64,000 bases of DNA, from positions 15,515,669-15,579,668 of the forward strand of contig NC_068344.1 of assembly GCF_014633365.1 (NCBI RefSeq), in the 5' to 3' direction. Made by a program: the position numbers and the translations under genes. Position 1 is the first letter of the stretch. Each line of letters opens with the position of its first letter. Shown here piece by piece: positions 34,804 through 47,045 of the stretch. The DNA comes from Diospyros lotus (lineage: Eukaryota > Streptophyta > Magnoliopsida > Ericales > Ebenaceae). The notes beneath the pieces are model-generated. The model had not been told where the DNA came from and ran no database searches. It worked only from the letters and a program-made list of their open reading frames with translations.

Positions 34804-37800
34804 ATGGGGAGGCTATTTGTGGTGACTCTTCAGGGCAAGATCTACCGCTGCAAGCACTGCAATACCCATCTAGCTCTCTATGAAGACATCGTTTCCAAGG
34901 TTTCCTTCTCTTCTTTTCTCTTTTGTTCTCTCTTCTGTGATTCATTGGTCAATGCTTTCTTCTTCTCTTATTCAATCATCCCATCTTCACGAGCTTTCTC
35001 TCTTCTACCCTTTACCCTCTGATTTTTCAAGATTTTATGATTATCTTCTTCTTGATGGCAGTGTGATGTTTAATTTGATCATTTTCTGTTTCACACTGAT
35101 GCTGCTGCTAACTGATTCATCCGACTCGGATTTTTGCACTACTACCGTTAATTCTTCTTCTTGATTGCATATTGTCTAAGCACACAACTGATAGCTCGAG
35201 TTGCTTGTTGTGTCTTTATTGAGAAACCCAACTTCTTTCCGACCTAGAAAATTAGAAATCCCCATTTGGGCCCTAAATTTGATCTGACTAAATCTCCTAT
35301 GTGTGCACAAAGTTAAGGTTATCATCTCCAATTTAACAAGCCCTCGAGTGGAGCATCGTGATCAGAATAGGATTGGAGTAGAAACCCAGAAATGGTTGAA
35401 CGCATTGCAAGTTGAATTGTGCGATGTGTAATTTTCTTTAGGTGGAAGCTCTTTTTAAGTCTTGGATTGACCTATTGTCCGAGCATTTACGGTAAAACTT
35501 AATTGGCGGTTCAATTTATTTTCTGGTTCAATTCATTTTCTCCAGATGGAAGCTCCTTGTATATTTTCTTTTCTGTTTCCGGTTGCTGCATTTGAGAAAA
35601 TCTCCAGTTCCTTGACTTCTAAGCCGCAGCACATCTCAGTCCAGCCTTTGCCCCATAAATAAGCAAACTAATTTTTGCTCAAAATAATCTACCAGAAATT
35701 ATTAAATTAATGTCTGCTTATATAGAATTTCTTTCTAATTTGTTTGAACTAGATTTCCTTTTCATGCTTCTGGAACTCTAATAAGTTTGTGTGTGTTGGG
35801 GTGCTTGAAAGGATTTATATTAGAGTTGCAATAGCTCTGACTGGTACAACCAACCCCGGGCCAAGCAGTGCCCATAATGAAGGTCCCTTCGAACTAAATT
35901 TGATCTAGTGGTTTGAAATATATATATTTATTATTGGCTGCCTTCACATGAACAAAAAAGGAATAAATCTATTAAAAAACTTCTCAAGCACTTTGTCTAT
36001 TAAAAACTTATAGCACATTGTTTGCTTCCTTGGAAAGTTGCTTCTCTTATACCTGCAAAGCATCCCACCAGTACTGTCTTGTAAGTCTAATTCTGAATTC
36101 AAAATTAGTGCCACTTTGAAAAAGTACATTAACTCAAAAACAAAAATTTCCTTGATGTTTGGGATTTATCTTGCGAATATTATTTGAAAGCAAGGCGCTT
36201 TTGTGACCAGTTCAGGATATAAATGTTTATGTCTTTCGCATATAACCATGTATGACCATTACAATGAATGTTTATGAGTAAGTGTGTACATAGTAAATTG
36301 TTGAGGTACCCATTCATGCCCCTTTGTAAATTAGAACTACTTCTATATGGGAGTATGGTTCTAGACAAAGTGGAAGTCTGCTCTAGTTTAGCTAATACCG
36401 TATAGCTTTGATGAGGAATTGATTTTTAAAAGTATCGGTGATAGCATTTTGACAGCTTTCCATATGATGGACTTTAATTTTGGATTTTTTTTCTTAAGTT
36501 TATGCTTATTGGAAGCTCTTGTAGGAAGTGAATTTTCTGACTTAGCGTTTTGCCTCTTTTCTTCTATTCAGTCTTTCCACTGCAGGCATGGCAAGGCTTA
36601 TCTCTTCAGTAAGGTGTAAGTTATTCTTGTTTTTGGGCATGCCATTTTAATGTCTTGACACCAACTCTTCTTGGGACAGTTTGTTCTTGACATGTAATAT
36701 GAACTCCTACTGAAGCCATGAGATATCATTTGCATTATGCAAACAACCAAAAAGTTTTGTAGAGCATTCTTTCCTCTTCTTCCATCTTGGTATTGCAATG
36801 CTAGGGACATCCTTTTCTTTTCTTTTTTTGTTGGTAAAAGGGGCAGTGGATAGGGAAAGAGAGGTGAGGGGATGATGCTGCTCTTTCAGGGTGATTGTCT
36901 TGCACGTACTTTAGGGGTAAAGATAATAAGTTACTGAGAAAGAAGTGCCCCTAATGATGAAAAGTAGAACACTTATAGCAAAGGAAGAGGTGAAAATATT
37001 CCATTTCAGTACACTATTATAGTTCATGGAAGAGAAAAGATGGTGATAGAGGCTTCTTGCTTGGCTAATTTTGTACCTAAAATATGGTTTTCTCAGTGCA
37101 TGGCTAATGTGGAAGCTTCTCTGTATCCCCAGCCTAACATTTTAATGTGTAACCTGGCATTGCCAATAACTTGTGGAGAATGAGCTTTTTACATCAGTGT
37201 CATGCTGTTAATTTTCTCTGTGAAACTAGCATTCCCTGAAATGTCTGATGGTATCGTCAACTTACATATGTGGGATGTGATTTCCTTGCTTGCAGTCTGC
37301 ACTTCTGATTAAATATAAGGGTGCATTTGTCTTAAAGCGTCAGTTTCCTCCCCATTCTTTACTTGTTTGTTCAAATGCATATTACTTGAATGGGAGGAAG
37401 AATTTGATAGGTGAAGTGGGGTTACTGAAATCCAGTTTACAAAATATGGAATTAGAGAAATGAGATTGCAGTGGATATGCATTCCAAATTGTGTGTTTAT
37501 GATAACTAGTCATTGTTGATACTGTGCATTGACATTTCGTTATTCTTTGGTGTATTCCTTGCCCCCTCTTTTGGATGAAATTTGGTTATCAAAACAAGGA
37601 AATAAAGAACTGAGGATGCACTGGATTGGCTTTCCAAATTGTTTATGCATTTATGATCATTATTCGATGTTGATACTAGAGGCTGATCCATAGCTGCAAC
37701 TATAAGGTTACAGGTTTGTGTTGCAGAAACGACCTAAGCAAAGCACGGGGATAAGACTGCATTAAAAAACGATCCCCTAACCCTTGCAAAGCAGTCTCAT

Positions 37801-38379
37801 GCACTAAGGATACCCTTTTTCATCATTGTTGCACAATGCATTGACATTTCATTGTTCTTTGGTGTATACCTTGCCTCCTATTTTTGACAGCACGAATGTC
37901 ACTGTTGGAGAGAAAGAAGAAAGAGTGATGACGACAGGATTGCACACTGTTGCTGACATTTTTTGCGTTGGTTGCGGTTCGATAGTGGGGTGGAAATATG
38001 TAAGAGTAGGAGGCGGAGATTATTTGAAAATTATGGTTTAAAATTAAATGCCTTTGGTTAACTGTGGTTGTTAGTTACTTAGGTTTTTATTTTCAGGAGA
38101 CTGCGCATGAAAACCAAAAGTACAAAGAAGGAAAATCAGTCCTTGAGCGGTTAGTTGATAACCATTTCATTAGGTTGAAAATAGGTTTTAACTTCATTCA
38201 AGAAAACAGCTGCTATTTAAGCAATAATTTCTCCATCCCCTAGGCGGAGCATAAGTGTAATGTTTGGGATTAATTTTTATATTTGGTTGAGCAGGTTTAA
38301 GATTTTAGGCCCAGATGGAAGCAGCTATTGGTTTGGTCGTGAAGCATATATTGGTGGAAGTGATGCGGATGATGTTTGA
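34804..38379 (+). CDS. Yippee-like zinc-binding protein, five exons
   Basis: Coding exons are 34804-34899, 36572-36615, 37891-37999, 38097-38149 and 38295-38379, together 387 bases, giving 128 residues and a TGA stop. All four introns are GT-AG (about 1672, 1275, 97 and 145 bp), and the phases fit exactly. The protein begins [20 protein letters not shown] and ends SDADDV. It has the Yippee signature: Cys16-x2-Cys19, then 52 residues, then Cys72-x2-Cys75 (CKHC and CVGC), which bind zinc; [19 protein letters not shown] is the family core. The length is usual for the family. Yippee-like proteins are conserved in eukaryotes and structurally related to cereblon-type domains; a precise role in plants is not established from sequence. 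No stop, shift or splice defect is seen, so it is likely functional. A MULE lies immediately upstream. Confidence 0.93.
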
Positions 38380-40713
38380 TGACTCTTATTCCAACCGTAC
38401 ATTCTTCGTCTCCCAGTTTTCTTATTGAACTAGTGGATTCTTGAATTGGGGATTCTCTCAATTCAGCTGCTTCACCAAGCCAAAATAACATGTAACAAAC
38501 ACTCTGTCTATTGTTCATACTGATTTTAGTGGATGTCCAAACTTATATTGAAATATCTATCTCATAAAATCTGTGGCTATTGAAAATTTGGACGGAAAAT
38601 TTATCATACAATCTTGTTCTTTCTCCTAGAGTAGAAATTTTGTATCCATCTCCTGTAGCCAACTTTCTTGAGCTGTTTCATGTTAAGTTGTCTTCTCTAA
38701 ACTTCTAAAACTGCTTTTGAGTTATTAGCATCACAGTTCATCCTGTTCACTTTAAGTATCAATCTGTTGGACTTTTGGTGATTGGATTGAACTAGTGCTG
38801 GTAGGATTAGTTCCATATCTGTGCATGCTTACTGCTTGGGATCAAGATGATAGAACTAGTCCTGTCTCTTGAATCTGATAAACAAGTGACCAATTCTGAT
38901 TAATCTATTGGTCGGTAGGAAAGATGTAAACAAAAATGGTAAGCAGGAATGGGCCCATCAAGTATTGGGGATTGATAAACGAAGTAGAAACCCAAGATAG
39001 GGCCCATCATGTTTTAGTTTGCCAGAAGTGATGACTAGAAAAGGGTTTTGAATAGAGTATCATGGGCAACTTAAATGATATTGAAAGATCTCGGATACAA
39101 TGTTAACAATCACTAGCTGAAGTAAGTTTTGAGATTCACCATTTTGGGTTGGCGTTCATTGTTTACTTCTTAGCAAGTGCTATAACGTGCAAAAAAAGTT
39201 TGAAACTTGATCCTTGTGGATATGGATGGTGTTTTAATGAAAGGAAGATAGATGTTTCTTTGTCTTCAAGTCATTATTGAAGTGGATGTTAGAAGATGCC
39301 TTGAAATAGGATTCAAACTAAAGCGTGAATGTATGGACAACTTGACTGATATATGTTAAAGCAATTAACGAAATAATATATTAGGGGCAAATATGGACAA
39401 TGGTTGTATAGGACATGTCCCTACGCTTGCGAATCCCCCTCCACCCCAGGCCCCATCAGTGAGGTGAGAATGTAAATTAGGGAATCGGAGAGCCTCCGAT
39501 TTTGATCTCGAGTGCGTTCACGCAAATATGACGACGCGACACTTACAGAAATCATCAGAATCACCCGGCTATGCCCCTGCGGCAAGACATGTCCCTATTG
39601 ACTGTAAATATGGAGCGTCTAGTAGCAAATTGTTATGTAATGAAAGAAAACAACTTTGAAACAGTTAAAAGGACCTATTTAGGAGGGTTTGAGTTTGAGT
39701 TTTTAGTTTTAGTTTTCATTATTTCAAAAACATAAAATAGCGTTTGATTATTTATTTTGTTTTTTCAAGGCAGAAAAATGTTTTCTCGCAATTTTCATTT
39801 TGTTTTCATTTGCTTTCCATCACCAGCCAACAAGGTCAACCGAAGCTAGCCTTTAATACATCCGACCTTGGGTACAGCATACATAATTTACAAACTTAAA
39901 ATTTAATTTAAAAGATGAAAACTAGCCTCCGGTTAGTGTATGACAACTTAATACTTAAAAATACAACTAGTATTCATCGAGTAAAAATAAGCTAGTATTT
40001 GACCTGTTGGAGCTTGACAACGTTCGCAGGCTAACCGACTTACTTACTTACTTACTTAGCGACCACCTCATTTTCCTTGGACGTCCCCTGCATTCACTGG
40101 TCACAAAACAAAAGCAAATAACAGAGAAAGAAACATATATGAGTACATAATTTAGTAAGGCATATCATAGGTACACGAGTGTACAGGATGCGTAACATGT
40201 ATGCATTTCATTGTATGACAAAAAATTCTAATCAACCATGGAACCTTGTAATTTGGCGATTGTCTCACTTAAGAGTAAATGGTTGGACTTTCAATATTTT
40301 TCATCGGACGATAATTTTGCCCTATCGAATTGCAGCTAGCTCTTTGTATCTGGCACCAGGAATTTTTTATGGAAACCAGTCTTGTAGTTCCCTAAATCAA
40401 TATGAGCACAACGAACACACCCTAGATCCACGTCTCGGATGCATATGGACCTATTTCAGAGCATCATTTATGTAACAACAACACGTGTTCGTGCAAAACA
40501 CTTCCAGGCACATGTAATGCGCCATACACAGTGCCCATTCTGGATGGTCATCACTTGTCTCCACTGTCTTTGATCGGCTCCAATTTATACGTTGTGGTGA
40601 TCTTGTGAAATCACATGTCACACGCATGTACATCAACATTAAGATGCAAGTTTGACTATGACACTTAAAACTTTTAAGAATTACATTAAGGCTCGAAACT
40701 ATACCTTAATTAC
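38380..40713. other. Downstream region without recognisable genes
   Basis: The first few hundred bases are presumably the 3' UTR of the Yippee gene. After that I see AT-rich sequence, a GC-richer island at 39420-39600, a TTACTTACTTACTTAC run near 40045, and short frames at 40179-40475 (+) and 40451-40639 (-). The minus frame is Cys-rich (TNTCCCYIN) but has no signal peptide or homologous pattern I can name. Confidence 0.5.
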
Positions 40714-41695
40714 TGTTATGGGGTGTCTTAAAATTTCCCTAAGTTTCAAAATAATTTTTGAGTCCATCATCCCCCAGATAGTCTCCGAGATAAGAGCTTC
40801 CTAGACCCCCAATGGAATCGGCCTAAGCATACATCATTTTTACCCAAGTCCAAGGAAATCCTTCGAGGTCTTCCAGACCAAAGCCATCCGGTGGCCCAAA
40901 GTCTCTTCAAGAACACCTAGAGATAGCCATCAGGGTGTCTCACCCCGAAGACTTCTCCAGATCCTCTACCCTTATTCGATGGGCCTCCTCAGAAGAGCCT
41001 TCTGGCCCAATTGTGGATTCTACCATTTTGCCTATAAATAGGCACCTCTTCAGAGGCAAAATGACCTTTCTTTTGGGACTTAACCTTTTGGACCTTTAAG
41101 ACTCTTTTGGGACAAATGGGTCTCACTAGACTCTCAAACCTTTTAGGCAAGAGCTCTTTTAGATTCTCCCATCAAACTATTGTCCTGACTCTCTCAAGCC
41201 ATTTGGCCATCACTCTATAAAACCCATCTGGGAACTTGAGCATAACATGAACACCCTATCAGGATACTGATTATATACATACACTTGCATAATCTCTGTG
41301 ACATTGGACATATATTTTGGACATTTCTCTTAAACTATTGTCTAACTTAAGCATCAGAGGGCCCACGTGGGGGAGTCTCCCACGTGCCTTTTTGACTTTT
41401 ATTTGTGACCACAGGCTAAGTCTCAGCCTAGCTCATTAGTAGGATCGGAAGCCTCTTCTCCCGAAGACCTATAAGGGCTCCTTCCTCCTGACTCCCCGAA
41501 GACTCATTCGGGTAACCCATCTGGAAGCCCTTGGGGGACCCATTCGGGTTCCTACCTCATCGGGTTTTGGCCCCGACATATTCTAGATCCATTTAACCTC
41601 GATCGTGGCATCTTAGACCCTCTACAGTGGTGAAAGACTCTACTTTGGCTGATCCCAAGACAAATAAATTTAATTATTGTAATTAAGCAACAACA
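40714..41695 (+). repeat. Tat/Athila-type LTR, plus strand
   Basis: Candidate ends are TGTTATGGGG and TTAAGCAACAACA. A TATA box with TATAAATAGG lies at about 41031-41042, followed by a sequence with repeated CTCTTTTGGGAC and TCTCAAACC blocks, as in Tat/Athila LTRs. Immediately after the LTR is a primer-site-like sequence. The left end rests on TG only; no second LTR is seen in the window. A GCCCACGTGGGGGAGTCTCC stretch near 41360 can form a hairpin. Confidence 0.6.
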
Positions 41696-41698
41696 ATT

Positions 41699-41716
41699 TG
41701 GTGTTGTTTATGGGAA
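41699..41716 (+). other. Decayed primer-binding site of the Tat/Athila-type LTR
   Basis: TGGTGTTGTTTATGGGAA lies three bases after the LTR. From memory, Tat/Athila elements have TGGCGCCGTCTGTGGGAA here; every difference is C-to-T or G-to-A, which fits decay of methylated cytosines. Confidence 0.6.
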
Positions 41717-42590
41717 TCAAGCAAAAATCCATCTCTTAGTTGCCACCATAAGGGTTAATTGTGTAAAGATGTTGTGCTCTCGCTTCGTCTAACAGTCTCT
41801 CCTGATGAGCCATGCTCTGAATCCTCCAGGAAAGCATTGGAGAGCTTGTCGCGAGGTTTTTCTCCCACTAATATAAGGCTTCCAAGGTTCTTTTCTCGCT
41901 ATTACGTCGGCCCTCGGGAGAAGAACGCACTTCCCCACCCTATATCTCTGCTAGGCGTCCATGTTGTTCATCAAAGTAGGGATCCAGACTAGGCAAGTGG
42001 GAAGTGAGGAGGACGGTCCCTTTGTTGATAATGGCCAAGGATCGTTCTCCCTAGCAATGCCGACGCTTGCGAAAAAGTGTTCTATGAACCCAGGAGGCAA
42101 CCCCTATAGCATGCTAGTTCCCTTAGATGCATTCCCTCCATGCTAGAGGAGGCGCATCCCTGAACTTCCCAACTTCCTTGGCTATATTTTTTGAGTTTGG
42201 GGAGATTCTAGCGCAGTGGGGTAGGCATGAGTTAGTAAAGCTACACGAAGTGCTAACGATAGGAGATTAATTATCAATGCTTTCCGTAGAAGCCTTGCAG
42301 GAGCTGAAATGAAGATCCAAGAAGACAACTCTGCAAAGGCTTTTTTTTGTAACCACTCCTGGACCAATCTCCTTCCTTTTTTTGCTGGAAGGTGTTTGAC
42401 AAGCCTAGCGGTTGACAGACTGAGACGACCATAAGCACCTTGAAAGGTATAAGATCGCGCGGTACTATAGAAGCGTCTACAACATTATATTGATCGTTTT
42501 AGGAATGCCATGTCAGGCAACTCCAAGGTTAGAAGTGGAAGCTGTTGAGTCACAAGCAGAAGCAACCAAATGAAGACAACACTAACTAAC
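41717..42590 (+). mobile_element. Leader/internal start of the Tat/Athila-type element
   Basis: Follows the primer site and has weak plus frames (for example 41759-41992), broken by stops. No gag motif is recognised. The element loses its identity near 42400-42590, where R-type repeats start. Confidence 0.4.
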
Positions 42591-42595
42591 TCATT

Positions 42596-43109
42596 ATAAA
42601 TTGCGGATGTAGGTGCCTGTATTGTACCACCCAAACAAAATGATACTATGATGTAAAAGATATAGGATAACGTATATATGTTGGTATCCTCTGTTTTGCA
42701 TCATTTTAAGGAAAGACAAAAAATCAGATCGGGGAGCTAAGGGGACGGAAACCCTTAGGCTCGACTTATTGTACATCTCCTATAATCTCAAGTTCAGAAT
42801 CAGACAGAAATTAATAAACATGATTTTTGAGTAGAGAAATTCTTGTAACATCACAACTATTTGTTAAAGGCAGCCTCTAAGAATGGACAAAGGAAAGGAT
42901 CTGAATCGCTAAAATAAAAACACAAAAACGTTTGCATCTTTATCTCTCATACGTTGAGCCACAAGAGTCGTGACCTGATACATCTCGCGGACGTAGGTGT
43001 TATACCGAACTACTAAAACAAGAATATTCCCCTAGGATAACGTATATATGCTGGTATCTTTTTGTTTTGCAGCATTTCAACGAAAGACTGAGAATTAGAC
43101 TGGGGAGCT
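42596..43109. repeat. About 370-bp repeat unit, one and a third copies
   Basis: The block from CTTAGGCTCGAC (42752) to 43109 matches 46070-46420 closely (same order: TTGTACATCTCC, AATTCT(C/T)GTAACATCAC, TTTATCTCTCATACG, AACAAGAATATTCC, TGCTGGTATC). A partial unit precedes it. It belongs to the R-family 3' region and now lies detached beyond the R LTR. Confidence 0.7.
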
Positions 43110-43689
43110 ATTGTTTCCAAAATACAACAATTGAAATTTGTAGTGAGGGAGAGGTGGAGTAGAGGCAGAGCGAGGTGGAGAGCTGGCAAGAGTCTACTGG
43201 TGGAGATGGGCGTTGGGTAGCTCCGGTCCCCAATCTCCTGGCTGGGGTCGAGATGGATCTCTGAGGGCACTTTCGGTAATGGGTTTCTCCATTAGACAGT
43301 GGCCTCCAGGGCACTTGGGGGGTAACTACGCTCACAAGAATAGGTTAAGAGGTGCGTGGCGATTCCTTACCCACATATGTCTTCCAATGCTTAATTCAGT
43401 ACAAGTAGGAGTGAAGTGTAATAGACAAGTAAAACATGCTATCATTGAATACAAGGCAGTCGTACCTTACTCGATCAAAGAAGTTGATCACGGTACTATT
43501 ACAGAGTGTCGGGGATAGACCTGCATGTTAGTAGCAATCGGATGGGCTTAAGAAGAATCCCCCCCCCCCTCGAAGCAGGATCTCTGCCCCTAGGAGACCT
43601 ACCTGGGCGTAGCTCCGGGCTTAGTGGGAGATGCCTCGAGGTGATGCTTACCTGACCACTGTTCCCTTAGGGGACACATCACACTCCAT
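43110..43689. other. Unassigned segment left of the R LTR
   Basis: Includes a GGAGAGGTGGAG-rich piece near 43150, a C run at 43560-43571, and a possible LTR end TGTCGGGGATAG at 43508. The boundary of the R LTR may lie at 43508 rather than 43690. No gene seen. Confidence 0.4.
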
Positions 43690-44674
43690 GGAAGTAAACA
43701 TATTACATTACATCCTATAGACATATAACGTGTGGTATCATATAAGCATTATATTATATATATTATGTCGCATGAACATAATGTGACATAGGGACCTGAG
43801 GATATACCATAAGAGCATGCATGCCATTATACTATATCACAACCCATGGGTCCATCTATTTGGTTGTTACTCACGGATGTGGGTCATGCACATACATATA
43901 TATATATTACAGAGAGAGATAGAGAGAGAGAGAGAGATGGCTGGAAGTGGTCTTGCCGAGAGACCTTGAAGAACACCTCACCGGGAGGCCTCGGGAAAAA
44001 GCTTCCCGAAAGACCACAGCAAAAGGTCTCTTCGAGAGACCTCGTCGTGAAGAGGCTTGCCAAGGGGAGGCCTCGCCGAGAGGGAGGCCACCGAGAGCAG
44101 ACATGGCCTGACAAAAGAAGAACAGGGCCTTGGGAATGATGCTCTCCAAGAGACCAGGGCCTTTTCAAGAGGCTTTGTCGGAAGGAGGCGAGGCCGAGAG
44201 AGACTTGCAGCGGCGAGAGGCTTAAGGAGAAGTTGCCACTGAGAGAGAAAGTCCTCTCCAAGAGGCTTTAAGCCTCTCCGAGAGGGATTGCCGAGAGGAG
44301 GCTACCTTTCTTCGAAAGATATAGGTCCTTTTCGAGAGGACCATTACGCCGCCGAAGTGGATGCTCCTTGTTGCCATTTCCTTGATGAGAGAGAGAGAGG
44401 TTGGAGCATTTTTTGGAGGCTGTTAGCCAACCCTTGCTCTTTTGTCTTCTTCTCCCTTATATGCCCTTAGACTATTCTTTCTTTTATTACACTTTCACTC
44501 CTCTAAGTTTGGTCATTTGCACTTTGGCCCCCATATCGACTCTTTCGCCACATAACCATGGTTTTTTCTTAGGAAACGTGTCCCAACTCGAGACTATTTT
44601 TTGGGATTCGTCTGCCTTGGGCTTATTGACCAAAATACCCCTAGGTGGACGCTCGGGAATTCTATGGCACAACA
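43690..44674 (-). repeat. 3' LTR of R-family element, copy 2
   Basis: Same layout as copy 1: on the minus strand TGTTGTGCCATAG, then CCTAGGGGTATTTTGG, a TATA-like CATATAAGGG (near 44456), and long GAGAGG/CCTCTC stretches ending in a GA run near 43920. The many long frames on both strands here (for example 43846-44261) come from this low-complexity sequence and are not genes. Confidence 0.6.
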
Positions 44675-46064
44675 ATTGCCCCCTAGTCTTTCCTTTGACT
44701 ATCAAGTCAAAGGGAAGACTAATACCACTCTCGCGTCCACCTACCTCGATGGGAAAAACTACTTTCTTAGGATTCACAACATCGCGCCAACACTAAAACG
44801 AGATCATTTACTAAGGCTCGGCTTAATAGCCATACAAAGGCACAACCCATTACGCCGAGTGGGTGGCGATAGATACGAATTCCCAACTTGAGGCATCTAA
44901 AATAGAGAATGACCTGCTCGAGGGAAATATTCCAGTGTATCCATGAGGTATGATAACAGGGGATTTGAGGAAGCTTTATCGATGAGACAGCGCCCGGAAA
45001 CTAGCCTAATGGCTTGGGAGCCAGAAATGTTATGGTCACGATGAAATTTTTGCCATGGGCGAGGACTTAAACATAGATAGATCAGATTTGAGTGTTCAGG
45101 GGCACTAGCTTTTTTAGGGAATGTCTTTCGGGCGTAGAGAAACTTATGTCAGTTGTTTCGTCATATTCAGACTTGGGCTTTATTTAATTCGAGCTTTCTT
45201 GCGATCAAAGTGTCTCGGTGGGCATTATCTCGAGACGATATATTTGTCTACGACGACTCTTGCCAATGCCTTGAACCATCACTCATTCGAACTTGATTTG
45301 CTAAACTCCTACGAGTGTCTTAAATCAAAGGTGAGGAATGATGCTTCCAACCTAAAATCATCGTGCCAAGAGTTTCTCTTTTCTGCCATTATCAATGACT
45401 CTGCTTATCCTGTCCTAGGGATTCCATTGGTATTCTGTCATAAGACTTGCTAAAGTATGGTTGTCCATGTGTTCTACTCCGACCCCGTCGCTGTGTAAAA
45501 GTTGTCCATCTTCAGCCATTCTCCCTAATTTAAACCAGTTCTCTGGGCAATTGATGCCAATGCCTTCTCAACATCTTCCATCTACATTATAACAACATTC
45601 CATTGTATCTTGAATTGAAGACCAGCAACCACTGCCTCTTCTTCTCTTTCCTAAAGATGCCCAGAATACATTTCCACATTAGATCCATCTTCTATTCAAT
45701 CTCTCTTCAGAAAGCTGTTATCTTCTATTCTCTGACATCACTATACGAGCTCCCAAAGCTCTTAACATTTATACTTGGAACAAGACCATCATCCTTAAAA
45801 AGAGTTTTTGACTTGCGTCTTAGATCAAACCTGCCTTCATCAGCTATTCTTACATCTTTCCCAATTGCTTCTCTGGCAAGTCTACTAATTTTGTCTTAGG
45901 TGACTCCCGTCACTACTTTGGACTATCGCCTATGCGACCCTAGCCTTCAAAGCTCTTTCGAGTATATAGAATTGAAGATGGGAAGTTACATTACTAACTT
46001 TCTTATGCCACAGACTCAAGATATGCTTGAGAGGAGAGTATTTCGCTGGGCATCCTAGGCTTGA
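44675..46064 (-). mobile_element. R-family internal region, 3' part, copy 2
   Basis: Colinear with 9420-10306 and then 19326-20000 of copy 1, without the chromovirus insertion. It supplies the empty site for that insertion: the part across the join reads GGGCAATTGATGCCAATGCC near 45540-45560. No preserved frame. Confidence 0.65.
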
Positions 46065-46735
46065 AAACCCTTAGGCTCGGCCTATTGTACATCTCCTGTA
46101 ATCTCAAGTTCAGAATCTGACAAAAATTAAAAAACATGATTTTTGAGCAGAGAAATTCTCGTAACATCATAACTATTTGTTAAAGGCAGCTCCTGAGAGC
46201 TGACAAAGGAAAGCATCCAAACCACTAAAATAAAAACACAGAAACGTCGGCATCTTTATCTCTCATACGTCGAGCCACAAGAGTCGTTCCCTGATACATC
46301 TCGCGGACGTAGGTGCTATATCAAACCACTAAAACAAGAATATTCCCCTAGGATAACATATATATGCTGGTATCTTTTGTTTTACAACATTTCATGGAAA
46401 GACTGAGAATCAGACTAAGGCGCTAAGGGGATAGAAACCCTTAGGCTTGGCCCACTATACATCTGTTGTAATCTCAAGTTCAGAATTAGACAGATATTAA
46501 TAAATAGGATTTTTGAGCAGAGGAATTCTCGTAACATCACAGCTATCTGTTAAAGGCAACCTCTAAGAGCGAACAAAGGGACGGATCTGAACTGCTAAAA
46601 CAAAACCACCGAAACATCGACATCTTTATCTTTCATACGTCGAGCCACAAGAGTCGTGCCCTGATACATCTCGAGGATGTATGTGTTATGCTGAACAACT
46701 AAAACAAGAATATTCCTCTATATAGCACAAGTAGA
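46065..46735. repeat. 370-bp tandem repeat in R-family 3' region, about 1.8 copies
   Basis: TTAGGCTCGG at 46071 and TTAGGCTTGG at 46441 mark the starts of two units 370 bp apart. The unit matches 42752-43109. The second unit ends near 46730, where a shorter repeat begins. Confidence 0.8.
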
Positions 46736-47045
46736 CATCTCGCCGAACCCCTTCGACAAAATCTTATCATAACAAGAGTAGGCATCTCGCTAAACTGCTT
46801 TGACAAAATCTTATCATAGTAGAAGTAGGCATCCCACCAAACCGCTTTAACAAAATCTTATCATAGTAGAATTAGGCATCCCGCCGAGACACTTCAATAA
46901 AATCTTATCATAGTGGAAGTAGGCATCCCGTCAAATCGCTTTAGCAAAATCTTGTCATAACAGAATTAGGCATCCCGCTGAACCGCTTAGACAAAACCTT
47001 ATGATTGCGGAAGTAGGCATTCCGTCGAACCATTTTAACAAAATA
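46736..47045. repeat. 47-bp minisatellite, about 7 copies
   Basis: Head-to-tail units with core GTAGGCATCCCGCCGAACCG followed by a CTTTGACAAAATCTTATCAT part. Copies differ by a few bases each and drift to the right. It directly follows the 370-bp repeat. Confidence 0.9.

Noticed and set aside
34880..35164. Ser/Phe-rich frame downstream of the Yippee exon 1
   Set aside because: It lies in intron 1 and runs through T-rich intron sequence; the GT-AG exon model explains the region.
40451..40639. Cys-rich minus-strand frame that could be a defensin-like peptide
   Set aside because: No signal peptide, no clear defensin cysteine spacing, and no splice context; a chance frame is as likely.
43846..44470. 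Overlapping long frames on both strands in the R LTR
   Set aside because: They arise from GAGAGG/CCTCTC low-complexity LTR sequence, occur on both strands at once, and are not kept in the other R copies.
46736..47045. CRISPR-like array of 47-bp units
   Set aside because: There are no spacers; units are head to tail in a plant retroelement.
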